Part shown: positions 1 to 6,194 of the stretch, piece by piece
How positions within the stretch are numbered: the stretch's first letter is position 1
Layout: each line of letters opens with the position of its first letter
Assembly (NCBI GenBank): GCA_016932965.1
Contig: JAFGBW010000215.1
Span: 1 to 6,317, forward strand
Reading direction: 5' to 3'
Origin: Candidatus Auribacterota bacterium
GTDB lineage: Bacteria; Auribacterota; JAFGBW01
Length of the DNA: 6,317 nt
Notes under the pieces: generated by a model
What the model saw: only the letters and a program-made list of their open reading frames with translations
What the model was told of the DNA's origin: nothing
Databases searched by the model: none
Made by a program: the position numbers and the translations under genes

Positions 1-8
1 ATTGATTA

Positions 9-401
9 TTACCAGATGGAACAGAGCCATTCTCCGCCCAAACCAGCCTTACCGGCTTCCCTGTTGGTCATGATCCCTTTGGACGTGGAAAGGATATTGA
101 TCCCAAGCCCGCCCTTAAATGGCTTGACTTCATTTTGTTTAACGTAAACCCTTCGTCCAGGTTTACTGATCCGTTTTATTTCATGAAAAATCTTTGAGCC
201 AGAAGAAGGGTATTTTAACGTGACTTCAAGTTTTCTTTCGTCTGTCTTTTTGATATAATCCGAAATATAGCCTTCCTTCCGCAATACATCCAAAATGGCT
301 TCTTTTATCCTGGAAAGAGGAATATCTACTTTTAGATGTTTTGTGGAATAGGCATTCCGTATTCTTGTCAGCATATCCGCTATTGGATCACTCATTCCCA
401 T
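9..401 (-). CDS. rpsH: 30S ribosomal protein S8
   Basis: S8 binds 16S rRNA helices 20-22 in the platform; in E. coli it is also the translational repressor of the spc operon, acting on mRNA near rplE. The 130-residue product is full length, with DPIADMLTRIRNA at 5-17, the central ISKPGRRVYV (78-87) and the C-terminal signature GINILSTSKGIMTNREAGKAGLGGE (100-124), ending LCSIW. The first ATG has AGGAG 9 nt upstream, overlapping the rpsN stop; the ATG at residue 3 is 15 nt from it and less likely. No E. coli-like S8 repressor site was identified by eye at the rplX–rplE junction. Only 8 bases remain downstream, with no feature. Confidence 0.98.
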   Translation of the reverse strand: MGMSDPIADMLTRIRNAYSTKHLKVDIPLSRIKEAILDVLRKEGYISDYIKKTDERKLEVTLKYPSSGSKIFHEIKRISKPGRRVYVKQNEVKPFKGGLGINILSTSKGIMTNREAGKAGLGGEWLCSIW

Positions 402-413
402 TTGTTCACTCTC

Positions 414-599
414 CTACCAACTTGATTTGATGACACCGGGGATCATCCCTTTTAAAGCCAATTCACGAAAGCAAATACGGCATAAACCGAATTTTCTTAG
501 ATGCGCTCTGGAGCGGCCACAGTTCTGACAACGATTATAGGCTCGTGAACTGAATTTGGGCTTTTTAAGCTGCTTGAGTCTTAAACATTTTTTTGCCAC
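414..599 (-). CDS. rpsN: 30S ribosomal protein S14, zinc-binding short (type Z, C+) form
   Basis: S14 is a 30S head protein needed for late assembly, next to S3 and S10. The 61-residue length is that of the short zinc-binding form, unlike the roughly 101-residue zinc-free form of E. coli. Zinc ligands are two CxxC pairs, C24/C27 and C40/C43, in [26 protein letters not shown], followed by the conserved end [11 protein letters not shown]. There is an extra Cys at position 5. The start is GTG with a good SD. The TAG stop overlaps the AGGAG SD of rpsH, which implies coupling. Confidence 0.98.
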   Translation of the reverse strand: MAKKCLRLKQLKKPKFSSRAYNRCQNCGRSRAHLRKFGLCRICFRELALKGMIPGVIKSSW

Positions 600-607
600 T
601 GGTAACT

Positions 608-613
608 CTCCTC
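608..613 (-). promoter_or_regulatory. Shine-Dalgarno deciding the GTG start of rpsN
   Basis: GAGGAG lies 8 nt upstream of GTG at 599 in the rplE–rpsN gap. No in-frame ATG exists near the beginning of the S14 frame, and the GTG reads straight into [10 protein letters not shown], the expected S14 N-terminus. Confidence 0.75.
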
Positions 614-616
614 GTC

Positions 617-1156
617 TTAATTTTTTCTAAAAGGCATACCCAATGCTTCAAGCAGAGCATATCCTTCTTCATCTGATTTTGCCGTGGTGATAAAAGATAT
701 ATCCATACCATAATTATTTTTAACGCTATCCAGATTGATTTCCGGAAACAGAGTGATATCCGGCCATCCAAGGGTATAATTTCCACGGCCATCCAACTTT
801 TTTGGCATTCCCCGAAAGTCCCTCATCAGGGGAATCACTATACTGAACAGCCTGTCCATGAATTCATACATTCTTTTCCCTCGAAGGGTAACCTTGCATC
901 CGATGGACTGATATTCCTTCAGTTTGAAGCCCGCAATCGCTTTCCTGGCCGAACAAATCACAGGTTTTTGACCTGCAATCAATGTCAAATGCATCACAGC
1001 CTCTTCCAAGAGGGATTTATCCTGAGTCGCCCGTCCTACCCCCATATTCAAAATCACTTTCTCAAGCCTCGGAACCTGCATGATGTTTTTATATTGGAAC
1101 TTATTTTTTAATTCATTCCTCACTTCTTTCACATATTTGATATATAATCTGGACAT
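617..1156 (-). CDS. rplE: 50S ribosomal protein L5
   Basis: L5 binds 5S rRNA in the central protuberance and contacts P-site tRNA and S13. The 179-residue length equals that of E. coli L5. Landmarks are the L5 signature [14 protein letters not shown] (28-41), [19 protein letters not shown] (62-80), [19 protein letters not shown] (85-103), RDFRG (112-116) and GRGNYTLG (123-130), and the C-terminal [25 protein letters not shown]. The ATG is preceded by AAGG with a 6-nt spacer in the 11-nt gap after rplX. It is an ordinary, intact gene; rpsN follows after 17 nt. Confidence 0.98.
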   Translation of the reverse strand: MSRLYIKYVKEVRNELKNKFQYKNIMQVPRLEKVILNMGVGRATQDKSLLEEAVMHLTLIAGQKPVICSARKAIAGFKLKEYQSIGCKVTLRGKRMYEFMDRLFSIVIPLMRDFRGMPKKLDGRGNYTLGWPDITLFPEINLDSVKNNYGMDISFITTAKSDEEGYALLEALGMPFRKN

Positions 1157-1167
1157 GCCTAACCTTC

Positions 1168-1485
1168 TTATAAATCCGCGTTACACATTTTGCAGAAACG
1201 AATCTTCTCTCCGCTCTCCATGAACTTTCTGCCGACCCGGGTAGGCTTCTTGCAGGAAGAACAAAGCAACATCACTTTGGAAAGATGAATCGGCCTTTCC
1301 TCTTGCACAATCCCTCCCTGACGGTCATTTTGAGTGGGCTTCTTATGTTTTTTAATGAAATTGATTCCCTGGACAAGAACCCGGTTTGTCTCCTTAAAAA
1401 TTTTAAGGATCTTTCCGGTCTTACCCTTATCCTTTCCGGCAATCACTCGTATCTCGTCATTTTTTTTCAATTTGGTAACAACCAT
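1168..1485 (-). CDS. rplX: 50S ribosomal protein L24, zinc-ribbon (C+) form
   Basis: L24 is an early-assembly protein that binds the 5' domain of 23S rRNA and initiates 50S assembly. The 105-residue product has a KOW domain at about 9-36 (DEIRVIAGKDKGKTGKIL), followed by GINFIKKHKKPTQND and GGIVQEERPIHLSKVML. The C-terminal region retains two CxxC pairs, C75/C78 and C98/C101, so this is the zinc-binding form; E. coli L24 lacks these cysteines. The ATG is preceded by GAGGA (6-nt spacer) overlapping the rplN stop, with 10 nt between the genes. rplE follows after 11 nt. Confidence 0.97.
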   Translation of the reverse strand: MVVTKLKKNDEIRVIAGKDKGKTGKILKIFKETNRVLVQGINFIKKHKKPTQNDRQGGIVQEERPIHLSKVMLLCSSCKKPTRVGRKFMESGEKIRFCKMCNADL

Positions 1486-1495
1486 GGTTCTTTCC

Positions 1496-1864
1496 TCATA
1501 ATACTTCTGGAGCTAATGAAATGATCTTCATAAAATTTTTTTCACGTAATTCCCTGGCAATAGGGCCGAAAATACGGGTGCCTCTCGGATTATTACTTGG
1601 ATCAATCAGCACCACAGCGTTATCATTGAATCTCAAGACACTTCCATCTAGTCTTCTGATCTCCCTCTTAGTCCGGACAACCACAGCCTTTACGACTTCC
1701 TTTTTCTTGACCGATGCTCCGGGAATCGCGTCTCTGACACTGCAGACAATGATATCCCCTATATGAGCATATCTTTTACCGGCAATTCCGATCACCTTAA
1801 TGCAATTGACCATTTTTGCGCCTGAATTATCCGCAACCGTTATAACTGACTGCATCTGTATCAT
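1496..1864 (-). CDS. rplN: 50S ribosomal protein L14
   Basis: L14 is a five-stranded beta-barrel protein at the subunit interface that contacts 16S rRNA helix 14 in the bridge and is the binding site of the silencing factor RsfS. The 122-residue length is exactly canonical. Motifs seen are [17 protein letters not shown] (10-26), the L14 signature [19 protein letters not shown] (61-79), DNAVVLI (81-87) and the C-terminus [15 protein letters not shown] to [11 protein letters not shown] has AGGTG about 4 nt upstream. The stop is TGA and overlaps the GAGGA SD of rplX. In many bacteria this gene opens the spc operon, but no promoter is evident here. Confidence 0.98.
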   Translation of the reverse strand: MIQMQSVITVADNSGAKMVNCIKVIGIAGKRYAHIGDIIVCSVRDAIPGASVKKKEVVKAVVVRTKREIRRLDGSVLRFNDNAVVLIDPSNNPRGTRIFGPIARELREKNFMKIISLAPEVL

Positions 1865-1892
1865 GTTTCACCTGCTTTCCCGCACCGGTTTT

Positions 1893-2162
1893 TCACCTGG
1901 CGGTCTCTATCCCTTCCAAAATCCATCTTTTCTTCCGGCTTAAAGGACGAGAAGATACGACCCTAACCACATCTCCTGGTTTTGCCTGTTCTTTTTCATC
2001 ATGAACCAAATAAGTCTTTTTTGCCTTCACAGTCTTTTTAAAAACCGGATGCATATAGAGCCGCTGCACCTCTACGACGATGGTTTTATCCATCTTATCG
2101 CTCACCACCGTTCCTGTCATTCTCATCTTTTTTCCGTGCCTGCCCTCATTCTTCTCAGTCAT
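1893..2162 (-). CDS. rpsQ: 30S ribosomal protein S17
   Basis: S17 is a primary-binding OB-fold protein of the 30S body that contacts 16S rRNA helices 7 and 11. The 89-residue product has TGTVVSDKMDKTIVVEVQR (residues 16-34), a basic hairpin KKTVKAKKTYLVHDE, and the S17 signature GDVVRVVSSRPLSRKKRWIL (63-82). The N-terminus is about 5-7 residues longer than E. coli S17 and rich in Lys/Arg; the ATGs at residues 13 and 15 would give a shorter protein, but the SD (AAGGA, 8-nt spacer) favours the first ATG. It lies 22 nt after rpmC and 28 nt before rplN, the usual S10/spc boundary. Confidence 0.97.
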   Translation of the reverse strand: MTEKNEGRHGKKMRMTGTVVSDKMDKTIVVEVQRLYMHPVFKKTVKAKKTYLVHDEKEQAKPGDVVRVVSSRPLSRKKRWILEGIETAR

Positions 2163-2184
2163 ATGAACCGTCCTTTAAAAATTC

Positions 2185-2397
2185 TCATTTCGCTTTTTCC
2201 GGTCTGGAACGGAGTTCCGTTAAAATTCTTGCTATTTCCTTCTTCTTTTTCCGGATATCAGCTGATTTTTCCATTTGACCTGTCTTGGACTTCACGCGCA
2301 TCTCATATAACTCATTGCGCGCATCCTCCACTCTTTTTAAAAGATCCGGAACAGGCAATTCCCGTATTTCCTTTTTAAATGTCAACGTTTTATCCAT
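2185..2397 (-). CDS. rpmC: 50S ribosomal protein L29
   Basis: L29 is a small two-helix protein next to L23 at the peptide exit site, part of the docking surface for trigger factor and SRP. The 70-residue product contains the family pattern: KEIREL at 9-14, then NELYEMRVKSKTGQMEKS, and a basic second helix with KKEIARILTELR at 52-63. It carries about 6 extra N-terminal residues (MDKTLT) and a short Lys-rich tail relative to E. coli L29 (63 residues). The ATG has only a weak SD-like GCGGA about 10 nt upstream. The 39-nt gap to rplP is AT-rich and shows no convincing promoter. Confidence 0.95.
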   Translation of the reverse strand: MDKTLTFKKEIRELPVPDLLKRVEDARNELYEMRVKSKTGQMEKSADIRKKKKEIARILTELRSRPEKAK

Positions 2398-2436
2398 AGA
2401 TGGTTTTTCCGCTCATTATCCGTTTAAATGTTATTG

Positions 2437-2850
2437 TTAATAATGCCTCGTAATCAAGCGAACCCGGATAGGCAACTTGGCAGACGCCCTTCGAAACGCT
2501 TCCTTAGCTGTTGTTAAATTCACGCCTTCCAGTTCAAACAATATTTTTCCAGGTTTGATGACCGAAGCCCAAAATTCCACGTTTCCTTTACCCTTTCCCT
2601 GTCTGGTTTCGGGCGGTTTTTTAGAAATGGGCTTATCTGGGAAAACCCGGATCCACACCTTTCCGTATTTTTTTATAAAACGGTTGATCGCAACACGTGC
2701 CGCTTCGATCTGAATGCCTTTCAACCAGCACTCTTCCAAAGCCTGAAGTCCGTATTCTCCAAAACTGACATGGTTCCCTCTTGTCGCTACGCCTTTGATT
2801 CTATCACGCTGAGAAGTCCGGTACGTCGTCTTTTTAGGCATGAGCGCCAT
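2437..2850 (-). CDS. rplP: 50S ribosomal protein L16
   Basis: L16 binds 23S rRNA near the A site and is needed for correct tRNA placement. From the chosen ATG the product is 137 residues, matching the usual 136-140, and starts [11 protein letters not shown] as expected for L16. Conserved blocks are [12 protein letters not shown] (28-39), [12 protein letters not shown] (49-60), [17 protein letters not shown] (63-79), the [14 protein letters not shown] loop (81-94) and [11 protein letters not shown] (100-110). The Arg in ETRQGKGKG sits where E. coli L16 has its hydroxylated Arg. The frame extends 6 codons further to a TTG, but those residues are not part of the family. It overlaps rpsC by 17 nt; rpmC follows after 39 nt. 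Confidence 0.96.
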   Translation of the reverse strand: MALMPKKTTYRTSQRDRIKGVATRGNHVSFGEYGLQALEECWLKGIQIEAARVAINRFIKKYGKVWIRVFPDKPISKKPPETRQGKGKGNVEFWASVIKPGKILFELEGVNLTTAKEAFRRASAKLPIRVRLITRHY

Positions 2851-3502
2851 GAGGAACCTCGCTTTCAATCCGTTTGACTGTCCGCTCTCCCAGACATATC
2901 CATACCTTACAGCCGATCAAACCATACGTGGTTCTGGCTTCGGCAAAACCATAATCAATATCCGCTCTTAAAGTCTGTAAAGGAACCCGCCCCTGACTGT
3001 ATCCTTCCTGTCTGGCTATTTCCGCCCCGCCGATCCGTCCGCTGATTTTGACCTTGATCCCTTCTGCTCCGTTTTGCATGGCCACCTGAATGGCCCGTTT
3101 CAAAGCGCGTCTAAAAGAAACCCGGCGTTCAAGTTGCAACGCGATATTTTCAGCAACCAATTGAGCATTGACATCCGGATTCTTTATCTCAACAATATCT
3201 ATGGCAACTTCTTTTTTTGTTTTTGTTGAAATTTCTTCCTTCAATTTGTCAATTTCGCTTCCACGCCTGCCGATCACCACTCCCGGTCTGGATGTGTAAA
3301 GAATCATCCGGATACGATCAGACGCACGCTCTATATCAATGACAGGAATGCCGCCGAATTCCAATTTTTTCAATATGAATTTCCGTAAATCCAAATCCTC
3401 TTTCAGAGTTTTGGCAAACAAACCTTTGTCTAGAAACCACCTGGATGACCAATCCTTGTTGTATCCCAGCCTGAAACCAATGGGGTGTGTCTTCTGTCCC
3501 AC
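2834..3502 (-). CDS. rpsC: 30S ribosomal protein S3
   Basis: S3 sits in the 30S head at the mRNA entry channel and contributes to mRNA helicase activity with S4 and S5. The 222-residue length is normal. The N-terminus [12 protein letters not shown] is canonical. A KH type-2 domain carries the GxxG loop at residues 78-81 (VIGRRGSEI). The C-terminal S3 signature is complete, from [17 protein letters not shown] (from residue 148) through [12 protein letters not shown] to [12 protein letters not shown]. The start is GTG, supported by a strong SD overlapping the rplV stop. The 3' end overlaps the rplP start by 17 nt, and the rplP SD lies inside this gene. Confidence 0.98.
   Translation of the reverse strand: MGQKTHPIGFRLGYNKDWSSRWFLDKGLFAKTLKEDLDLRKFILKKLEFGGIPVIDIERASDRIRMILYTSRPGVVIGRRGSEIDKLKEEISTKTKKEVAIDIVEIKNPDVNAQLVAENIALQLERRVSFRRALKRAIQVAMQNGAEGIKVKISGRIGGAEIARQEGYSQGRVPLQTLRADIDYGFAEARTTYGLIGCKVWICLGERTVKRIESEVPHGAHA
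2857..2860 (-). promoter_or_regulatory. Shine-Dalgarno of rplP inside rpsC, deciding the rplP start
   Basis: GAGG lies 6 nt upstream of ATG at 2850. It supports this ATG (MALMPKK) over the upstream TTG at 2868 and over the ATG at 2841, which has no good SD. The site lies within the last codons of rpsC, so ribosomes finishing rpsC can reinitiate here. Confidence 0.6.
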
Positions 3503-3506
3503 TCTT

Positions 3507-3513
3507 CCTCCTT
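3507..3513 (-). promoter_or_regulatory. Strong Shine-Dalgarno deciding the GTG start of rpsC
   Basis: AAGGAGG lies 4 nt before GTG at 3502 and overlaps the TAA stop of rplV. The near-perfect SD, together with the conserved S3 N-terminus [12 protein letters not shown] immediately downstream, fixes the non-ATG start and suggests coupling of rplV and rpsC translation. Confidence 0.8.
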
Positions 3514-4075
3514 ATTGATTCTTCTCTTTGCCTTTTTTAGGCTTTTTAACGGTTTTTTTATGTTCTTCTTTATCGATTTTTTTCTTAAACTCTTTTGACT
3601 TTTTTACGCCTGCCTCGAGATGAGCCCCTGACTTACCTGTCTTTTTTTTCAACGATTTTCTTCCTTTCCCCTCTTCCTGCTCCTGTTGTCCCTCAATCAA
3701 AGGTTTTTCCCCTGCCGGTTCTTCCTGAGTTTTAACAGGCCGCGGACGATCCTCGAGCATCAAATCAATATGACAGAATCGTTTCAAAATAGGAGTTGCT
3801 CTCCCCTGTGCCCTGGGAATAAAACGCTTCATCACAGGACCTTCATTCACAATCACTTTTGAAATGAAGAGCGTTTCAGTATCCATGCCATCCTTGTTAC
3901 CCGCATTGGCTGCTGCAGAACGCAGTAATGTTTCCATCGCCCTGGCCCCCTTCTTAGGTAAAAAGGAAAGAATCCTCACTGCTTCATCCAGTTTCTTGCC
4001 GCGAACGAGGTCCGCCACTAACCGGACTTTCTTTGGAGACATCTTAAAATATCTTAATTTTGCCGTTGCATGCAT
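3512..4075 (-). CDS. rplV: 50S ribosomal protein L22 with long basic C-terminal extension
   Basis: L22 binds 23S rRNA and lines the nascent-peptide exit tunnel. Residues 1-108 are a typical L22 core: YFKMSPKKVRLVADLVRGK near the N-terminus, then the signature region around residues 79-102 (GPVMKRFIPRAQGRATPILKR, HID), which includes the tunnel hairpin. The usual length is about 110 residues, but this protein has 187. The extra 75 or so residues are first Glu/Gln/Pro-rich and then strongly Lys-rich (KKKTGKSG, KKPKKGKEKNQ), and are likely disordered and RNA-binding. The ATG is preceded by GGTG about 5 nt away, a weaker SD than most neighbours have. The gene follows the inserted POTRA gene by 29 nt, and its stop overlaps the rpsC SD. 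Confidence 0.97.
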   Translation of the reverse strand: MHATAKLRYFKMSPKKVRLVADLVRGKKLDEAVRILSFLPKKGARAMETLLRSAAANAGNKDGMDTETLFISKVIVNEGPVMKRFIPRAQGRATPILKRFCHIDLMLEDRPRPVKTQEEPAGEKPLIEGQQEQEEGKGRKSLKKKTGKSGAHLEAGVKKSKEFKKKIDKEEHKKTVKKPKKGKEKNQ

Positions 4076-4104
4076 GCTTTCACCGATACTCTTTCAAAAA
4101 AAAC

Positions 4105-5808
4105 TTATTCACCGTACTCCCTGACTTCATCTCCCACTTTCACATCATTGGCGTTCCCTTCCTCAATATCAGAAGCGCAAATATTTCGTCTAACTTCAAT
4201 GACTCTGGTGATGGCAACCCGTTTCTCGCCTCTTGAAATTTCCATCCTCATATCCTTATAAACGCCCTTGTTGGCGCCTATATTCAACACGATAAAATTC
4301 AATGTCGGATTCACCACCAGCACCTGGCCCGTCAATTTTTCCTTCTCGATATAAGCTGTTTCTTTTTTCCGCGGAATTTGTTCGCCTTTGATCGTATCAC
4401 GCTCTGATTTTTCCTGCGGTACAGCGATCGGAGCCAATTCTATTCTGTCCAGTTCTCTGGCAATCTCACTCCGGGTTTCAGAAAGAACCTTGTTTAAATG
4501 ATCTCTGACTTTTTCCAGCTCAGAGAGCTTGCTGCCGACCAAATCAGACAATACCTGAACCCTTTTAACAGCTGAATCCCTTTCTGCCGCTATCTGCCTC
4601 TCCATCTTTCTGTTTCTGGAAACGTTCTGCTGCAGCTTTTCAAGTTCTGCCCTGTTGATGTCCAACCTGTTTTGAAGCGAACGCACCTCTTCTTTTAGAG
4701 AACCGATTTGTCTCTTCAAGTCCCTGTTTTCTATTTTTGCCTTGGCCAATAAACCGGACAGCAACGATTCAACCTCTTCTTTCTCCCGAAGAAGAGACCT
4801 CAACGTTTCCGCGTCTGTTGGCAAGGACGTTTTTTCCTGCTTCATTGAGGAAACGGGATTGTCTGTTGAAGACACCGGATCACTGCCTATCGGCTGATCT
4901 GCCGATATCATTGAACCTTCTCTCTCAGGTGGCAGTGCGGATTCCTCTTCTTGCTGTTCTTGTAGGTCCGTTTTTCCATCCAAAACAGCAGGGGGCATGA
5001 GAGAGGATTCATGTGGCCATTTCTGTATGGGTGAAGATTCCTCTTGGGACGATTCCGATCCAGGAAGTATCTGGCTTCCTATCACCGGAGGAGTCTCAAT
5101 AGAAGTGGTTTCTTGGAATCTTTCCCTATCCTCTTTTTCTAACTCGCCGCCCGTTGTAGCATCTCCGTAAAATAAAGGCTGTACTTCTGGACTTTCTTCA
5201 ATAATGAAAGTCAAATCCACGGAATCCCCGTCTTCTGAAAATTTTTTCTTTATTTGTTTGACACGACAGTCTCCCAGACCTTCAAATTGGTAATGGTTCT
5301 CAATGGCCAAGGAATCTTCCTGCAGAACTTTTTCCTGGAGATAATTTCTTCTAAAAAGGACCCCGGGTTTTGTCTGCACAAGTTTTTTCAACCTGTTTTC
5401 CTTGACTTTAGTATTGCCTATAAACTGGACTTCTCTCACTTTGACCCTGTTACCTTCATCGATGTGATAATTCAATTCTATTTCTTCTGCTGAGGTCCTG
5501 TTTCTGGAAACATCCACCTCCACAAAGAAAAACCCTTCTGATTTATACTTTTCTTTTATTTTCTGAAGAGACTCTTCCACCTGGTTTTGACTGATGGCCT
5601 CTCCTTTTATCAATCCAAGCACCTGATTCAGATTTTTTTCTGAAAAATACCTGTTTCCGGTGAATCTCCAGCATCCTAAAACATATCCTTCTCCACTATC
5701 TCCGCTTGCGAAAAAACTATACCCCATAAAAAGGGTGATAGTGGTAGCTATTTTATTATACATGGCAAGCTTTTTTTTATGTAAAGCACGCATTTCTTTC
5801 ATGTCCAA
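4105..5808 (-). CDS. POTRA-domain, coiled-coil envelope protein inserted in the ribosomal operon
   Basis: This is a 567-residue protein of no recognised named family. Residues 10-35 are a Lys-rich n-region followed by a hydrophobic stretch (ATTITLFMGYSFFASG), a likely signal peptide or membrane anchor. Residues about 45-119 and 120-207 each look like a POTRA domain: a FTGN or FIGNT strand start, a helix pair, GFFFVEVDV in the first, and ends reading IDEG and IIEES. Residues about 208-333 are a Ser/Pro/Glu-rich disordered linker, about 334-456 a heptad-like coiled coil, and about 493-567 a beta-rich domain (LNIGANKGVYKDMRMEISR, then VKVGDEV) resembling FlgT C-terminal-type domains. The Omp85 barrel is missing. 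The inferred role is a periplasmic or envelope scaffold or assembly factor, with unknown substrate. TTG is chosen by SD; ATGs at residues 3, 6 and 16 are alternatives. The frame is intact, with 29 nt to rplV. Domain calls are by eye. Confidence 0.8.
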   Translation of the reverse strand: MDMKEMRALHKKKLAMYNKIATTITLFMGYSFFASGDSGEGYVLGCWRFTGNRYFSEKNLNQVLGLIKGEAISQNQVEESLQKIKEKYKSEGFFFVEVDVSRNRTSAEEIELNYHIDEGNRVKVREVQFIGNTKVKENRLKKLVQTKPGVLFRRNYLQEKVLQEDSLAIENHYQFEGLGDCRVKQIKKKFSEDGDSVDLTFIIEESPEVQPLFYGDATTGGELEKEDRERFQETTSIETPPVIGSQILPGSESSQEESSPIQKWPHESSLMPPAVLDGKTDLQEQQEEESALPPEREGSMISADQPIGSDPVSSTDNPVSSMKQEKTSLPTDAETLRSLLREKEEVESLLSGLLAKAKIENRDLKRQIGSLKEEVRSLQNRLDINRAELEKLQQNVSRNRKMERQIAAERDSAVKRVQVLSDLVGSKLSELEKVRDHLNKVLSETRSEIARELDRIELAPIAVPQEKSERDTIKGEQIPRKKETAYIEKEKLTGQVLVVNPTLNFIVLNIGANKGVYKDMRMEISRGEKRVAITRVIEVRRNICASDIEEGNANDVKVGDEVREYGE

Positions 5809-5816
5809 AACAGGTT

Positions 5817-5820
5817 ACCT
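5817..5820 (-). promoter_or_regulatory. Shine-Dalgarno of the inserted gene, supporting a TTG start
   Basis: AGGT lies 8 nt upstream of TTG at 5808 (9 nt if counted from AGG). The next in-frame ATG (5802) would be about 15 nt from this AGG, which is too far, so the SD favours the rare TTG start. The SD is half of a perfect odd palindrome, AGGT-A-ACCT (5812-5820). The stem is too short to be a strong hairpin, but the arrangement could mildly reduce ribosome access. Confidence 0.5.
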
Positions 5821-5847
5821 ACAAATATTTAATTATCCTTCTTTCTA

Positions 5848-5862
5848 TTCCTAACTCAGGAA
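5848..5862. repeat. Small perfect inverted repeat in the rpsS–inserted gene spacer
   Basis: On the transcribed strand TTCCT and AGGAA are separated by the 5-nt loop GAGTT. The stem is only 5 bp and is not followed by a T-run, so it is not a terminator. It lies about 40 nt upstream of the TTG start of the inserted gene, in the largest non-coding gap of the window (82 nt, 5809-5890). It could be a minor mRNA hairpin that separates translation of the new gene from S19, or it could be chance. Confidence 0.3.
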
Positions 5863-5890
5863 GCTTGACTATTAAAAAAGAGCCGGGCAA

Positions 5891-6175
5891 TTAAGCAGAT
5901 TTTTTAACCAATCCTTTATCCGAACTGTGCTTTTTAAAAGTACGCGTATGGGAAAATTCACCGAGTTTATGTCCGACCATATTCTCGGAAACAAACACAT
6001 TGATGAATTTACGCCCATTATATATGGAAAAATTATGGCCGACAAAATCCGGCGTGATGGTGGACCTTCTTGACCAGGTCTTGATCAGACTTCTTTCCTT
6101 GATCTGATTCAGCTTCTCTACCTTTTCCATCAAATGCGGATCAATAAAAGGCCCTTTTTTCAATGATCTTGCCAT
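5891..6175 (-). CDS. rpsS: 30S ribosomal protein S19
   Basis: S19 is a small-subunit head protein that contacts 16S rRNA with S13 near the A-site tRNA. The 94-residue product has the usual family length and begins [10 protein letters not shown]. The S19 signature is complete at residues 65-83 ([20 protein letters not shown]). The ATG start is preceded by AGGAG with a 7-nt spacer, and the gene lies 19 nt after the rplB stop. rplV would normally follow immediately, but here an 82-nt spacer and an unrelated gene of about 1.7 kb follow. Nothing in S19 itself looks altered, and its stop codon is at the normal place, so the insertion did not disrupt it. Confidence 0.98.
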   Translation of the reverse strand: MARSLKKGPFIDPHLMEKVEKLNQIKERSLIKTWSRRSTITPDFVGHNFSIYNGRKFINVFVSENMVGHKLGEFSHTRTFKKHSSDKGLVKKSA

Positions 6176-6194
6176 CGGTTTTCTCCTGAAATGC

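Noticed and set aside
565-792. 75-residue minus-strand frame overlapping rplE and rpsN
   Set aside because: It lies out of frame inside two well-supported ribosomal genes and shows no family features.
2001-2378. 125-residue plus-strand open frame opposite rpsQ and rpmC
   Set aside because: It is antisense to two certain ribosomal genes, has no recognisable domain or good SD, and its composition (many Ser/Leu/Phe/His) is typical of the complement of Lys/Glu-rich coding sequence.
2406-2436. GATAAT in the rplP–rpmC gap as an internal promoter
   Set aside because: There is no credible -35 at the proper distance, and the genes are clearly part of one operon.
2851-2868. Upstream TTG start for rplP giving 143 residues
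   Set aside because: The extra KARFL residues are not part of L16, and the SD at 2857-2860 fits the ATG at 2850.
4096-4103. T8 run just after the inserted gene's stop, as a possible intrinsic terminator
   Set aside because: No GC-rich stem precedes the T-run, and rplV starts only about 20 nt later; a terminator here would cut off most of the operon.
5671-5682. Lipobox VLGC (residues 43-46) in the inserted protein, suggesting a lipoprotein
   Set aside because: Polar residues (DSGEG) separate it from the hydrophobic segment, and the Cys begins the first POTRA strand; an ordinary signal peptide or anchor fits better.
5832-5837. GATAAT as a -10 box for a separate promoter of the inserted gene
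   Set aside because: No TTGACA-like hexamer lies 16-18 nt upstream; the nearest candidate (TTCCTG) has a 19-nt spacer. AT-rich spacers often contain such hexamers by chance.
5874-5888. GC-rich stretch followed by T6 after rpsS, as a possible terminator
   Set aside because: GCCCGGC is only self-complementary over CCGG with no loop, and no matching upstream arm was found.
4076-5890. Inserted gene as an IS element or prophage cargo
   Set aside because: No transposase or integrase, no terminal inverted repeats and no target-site duplication are visible at the borders, and the base composition looks similar to that of the flanks by eye.
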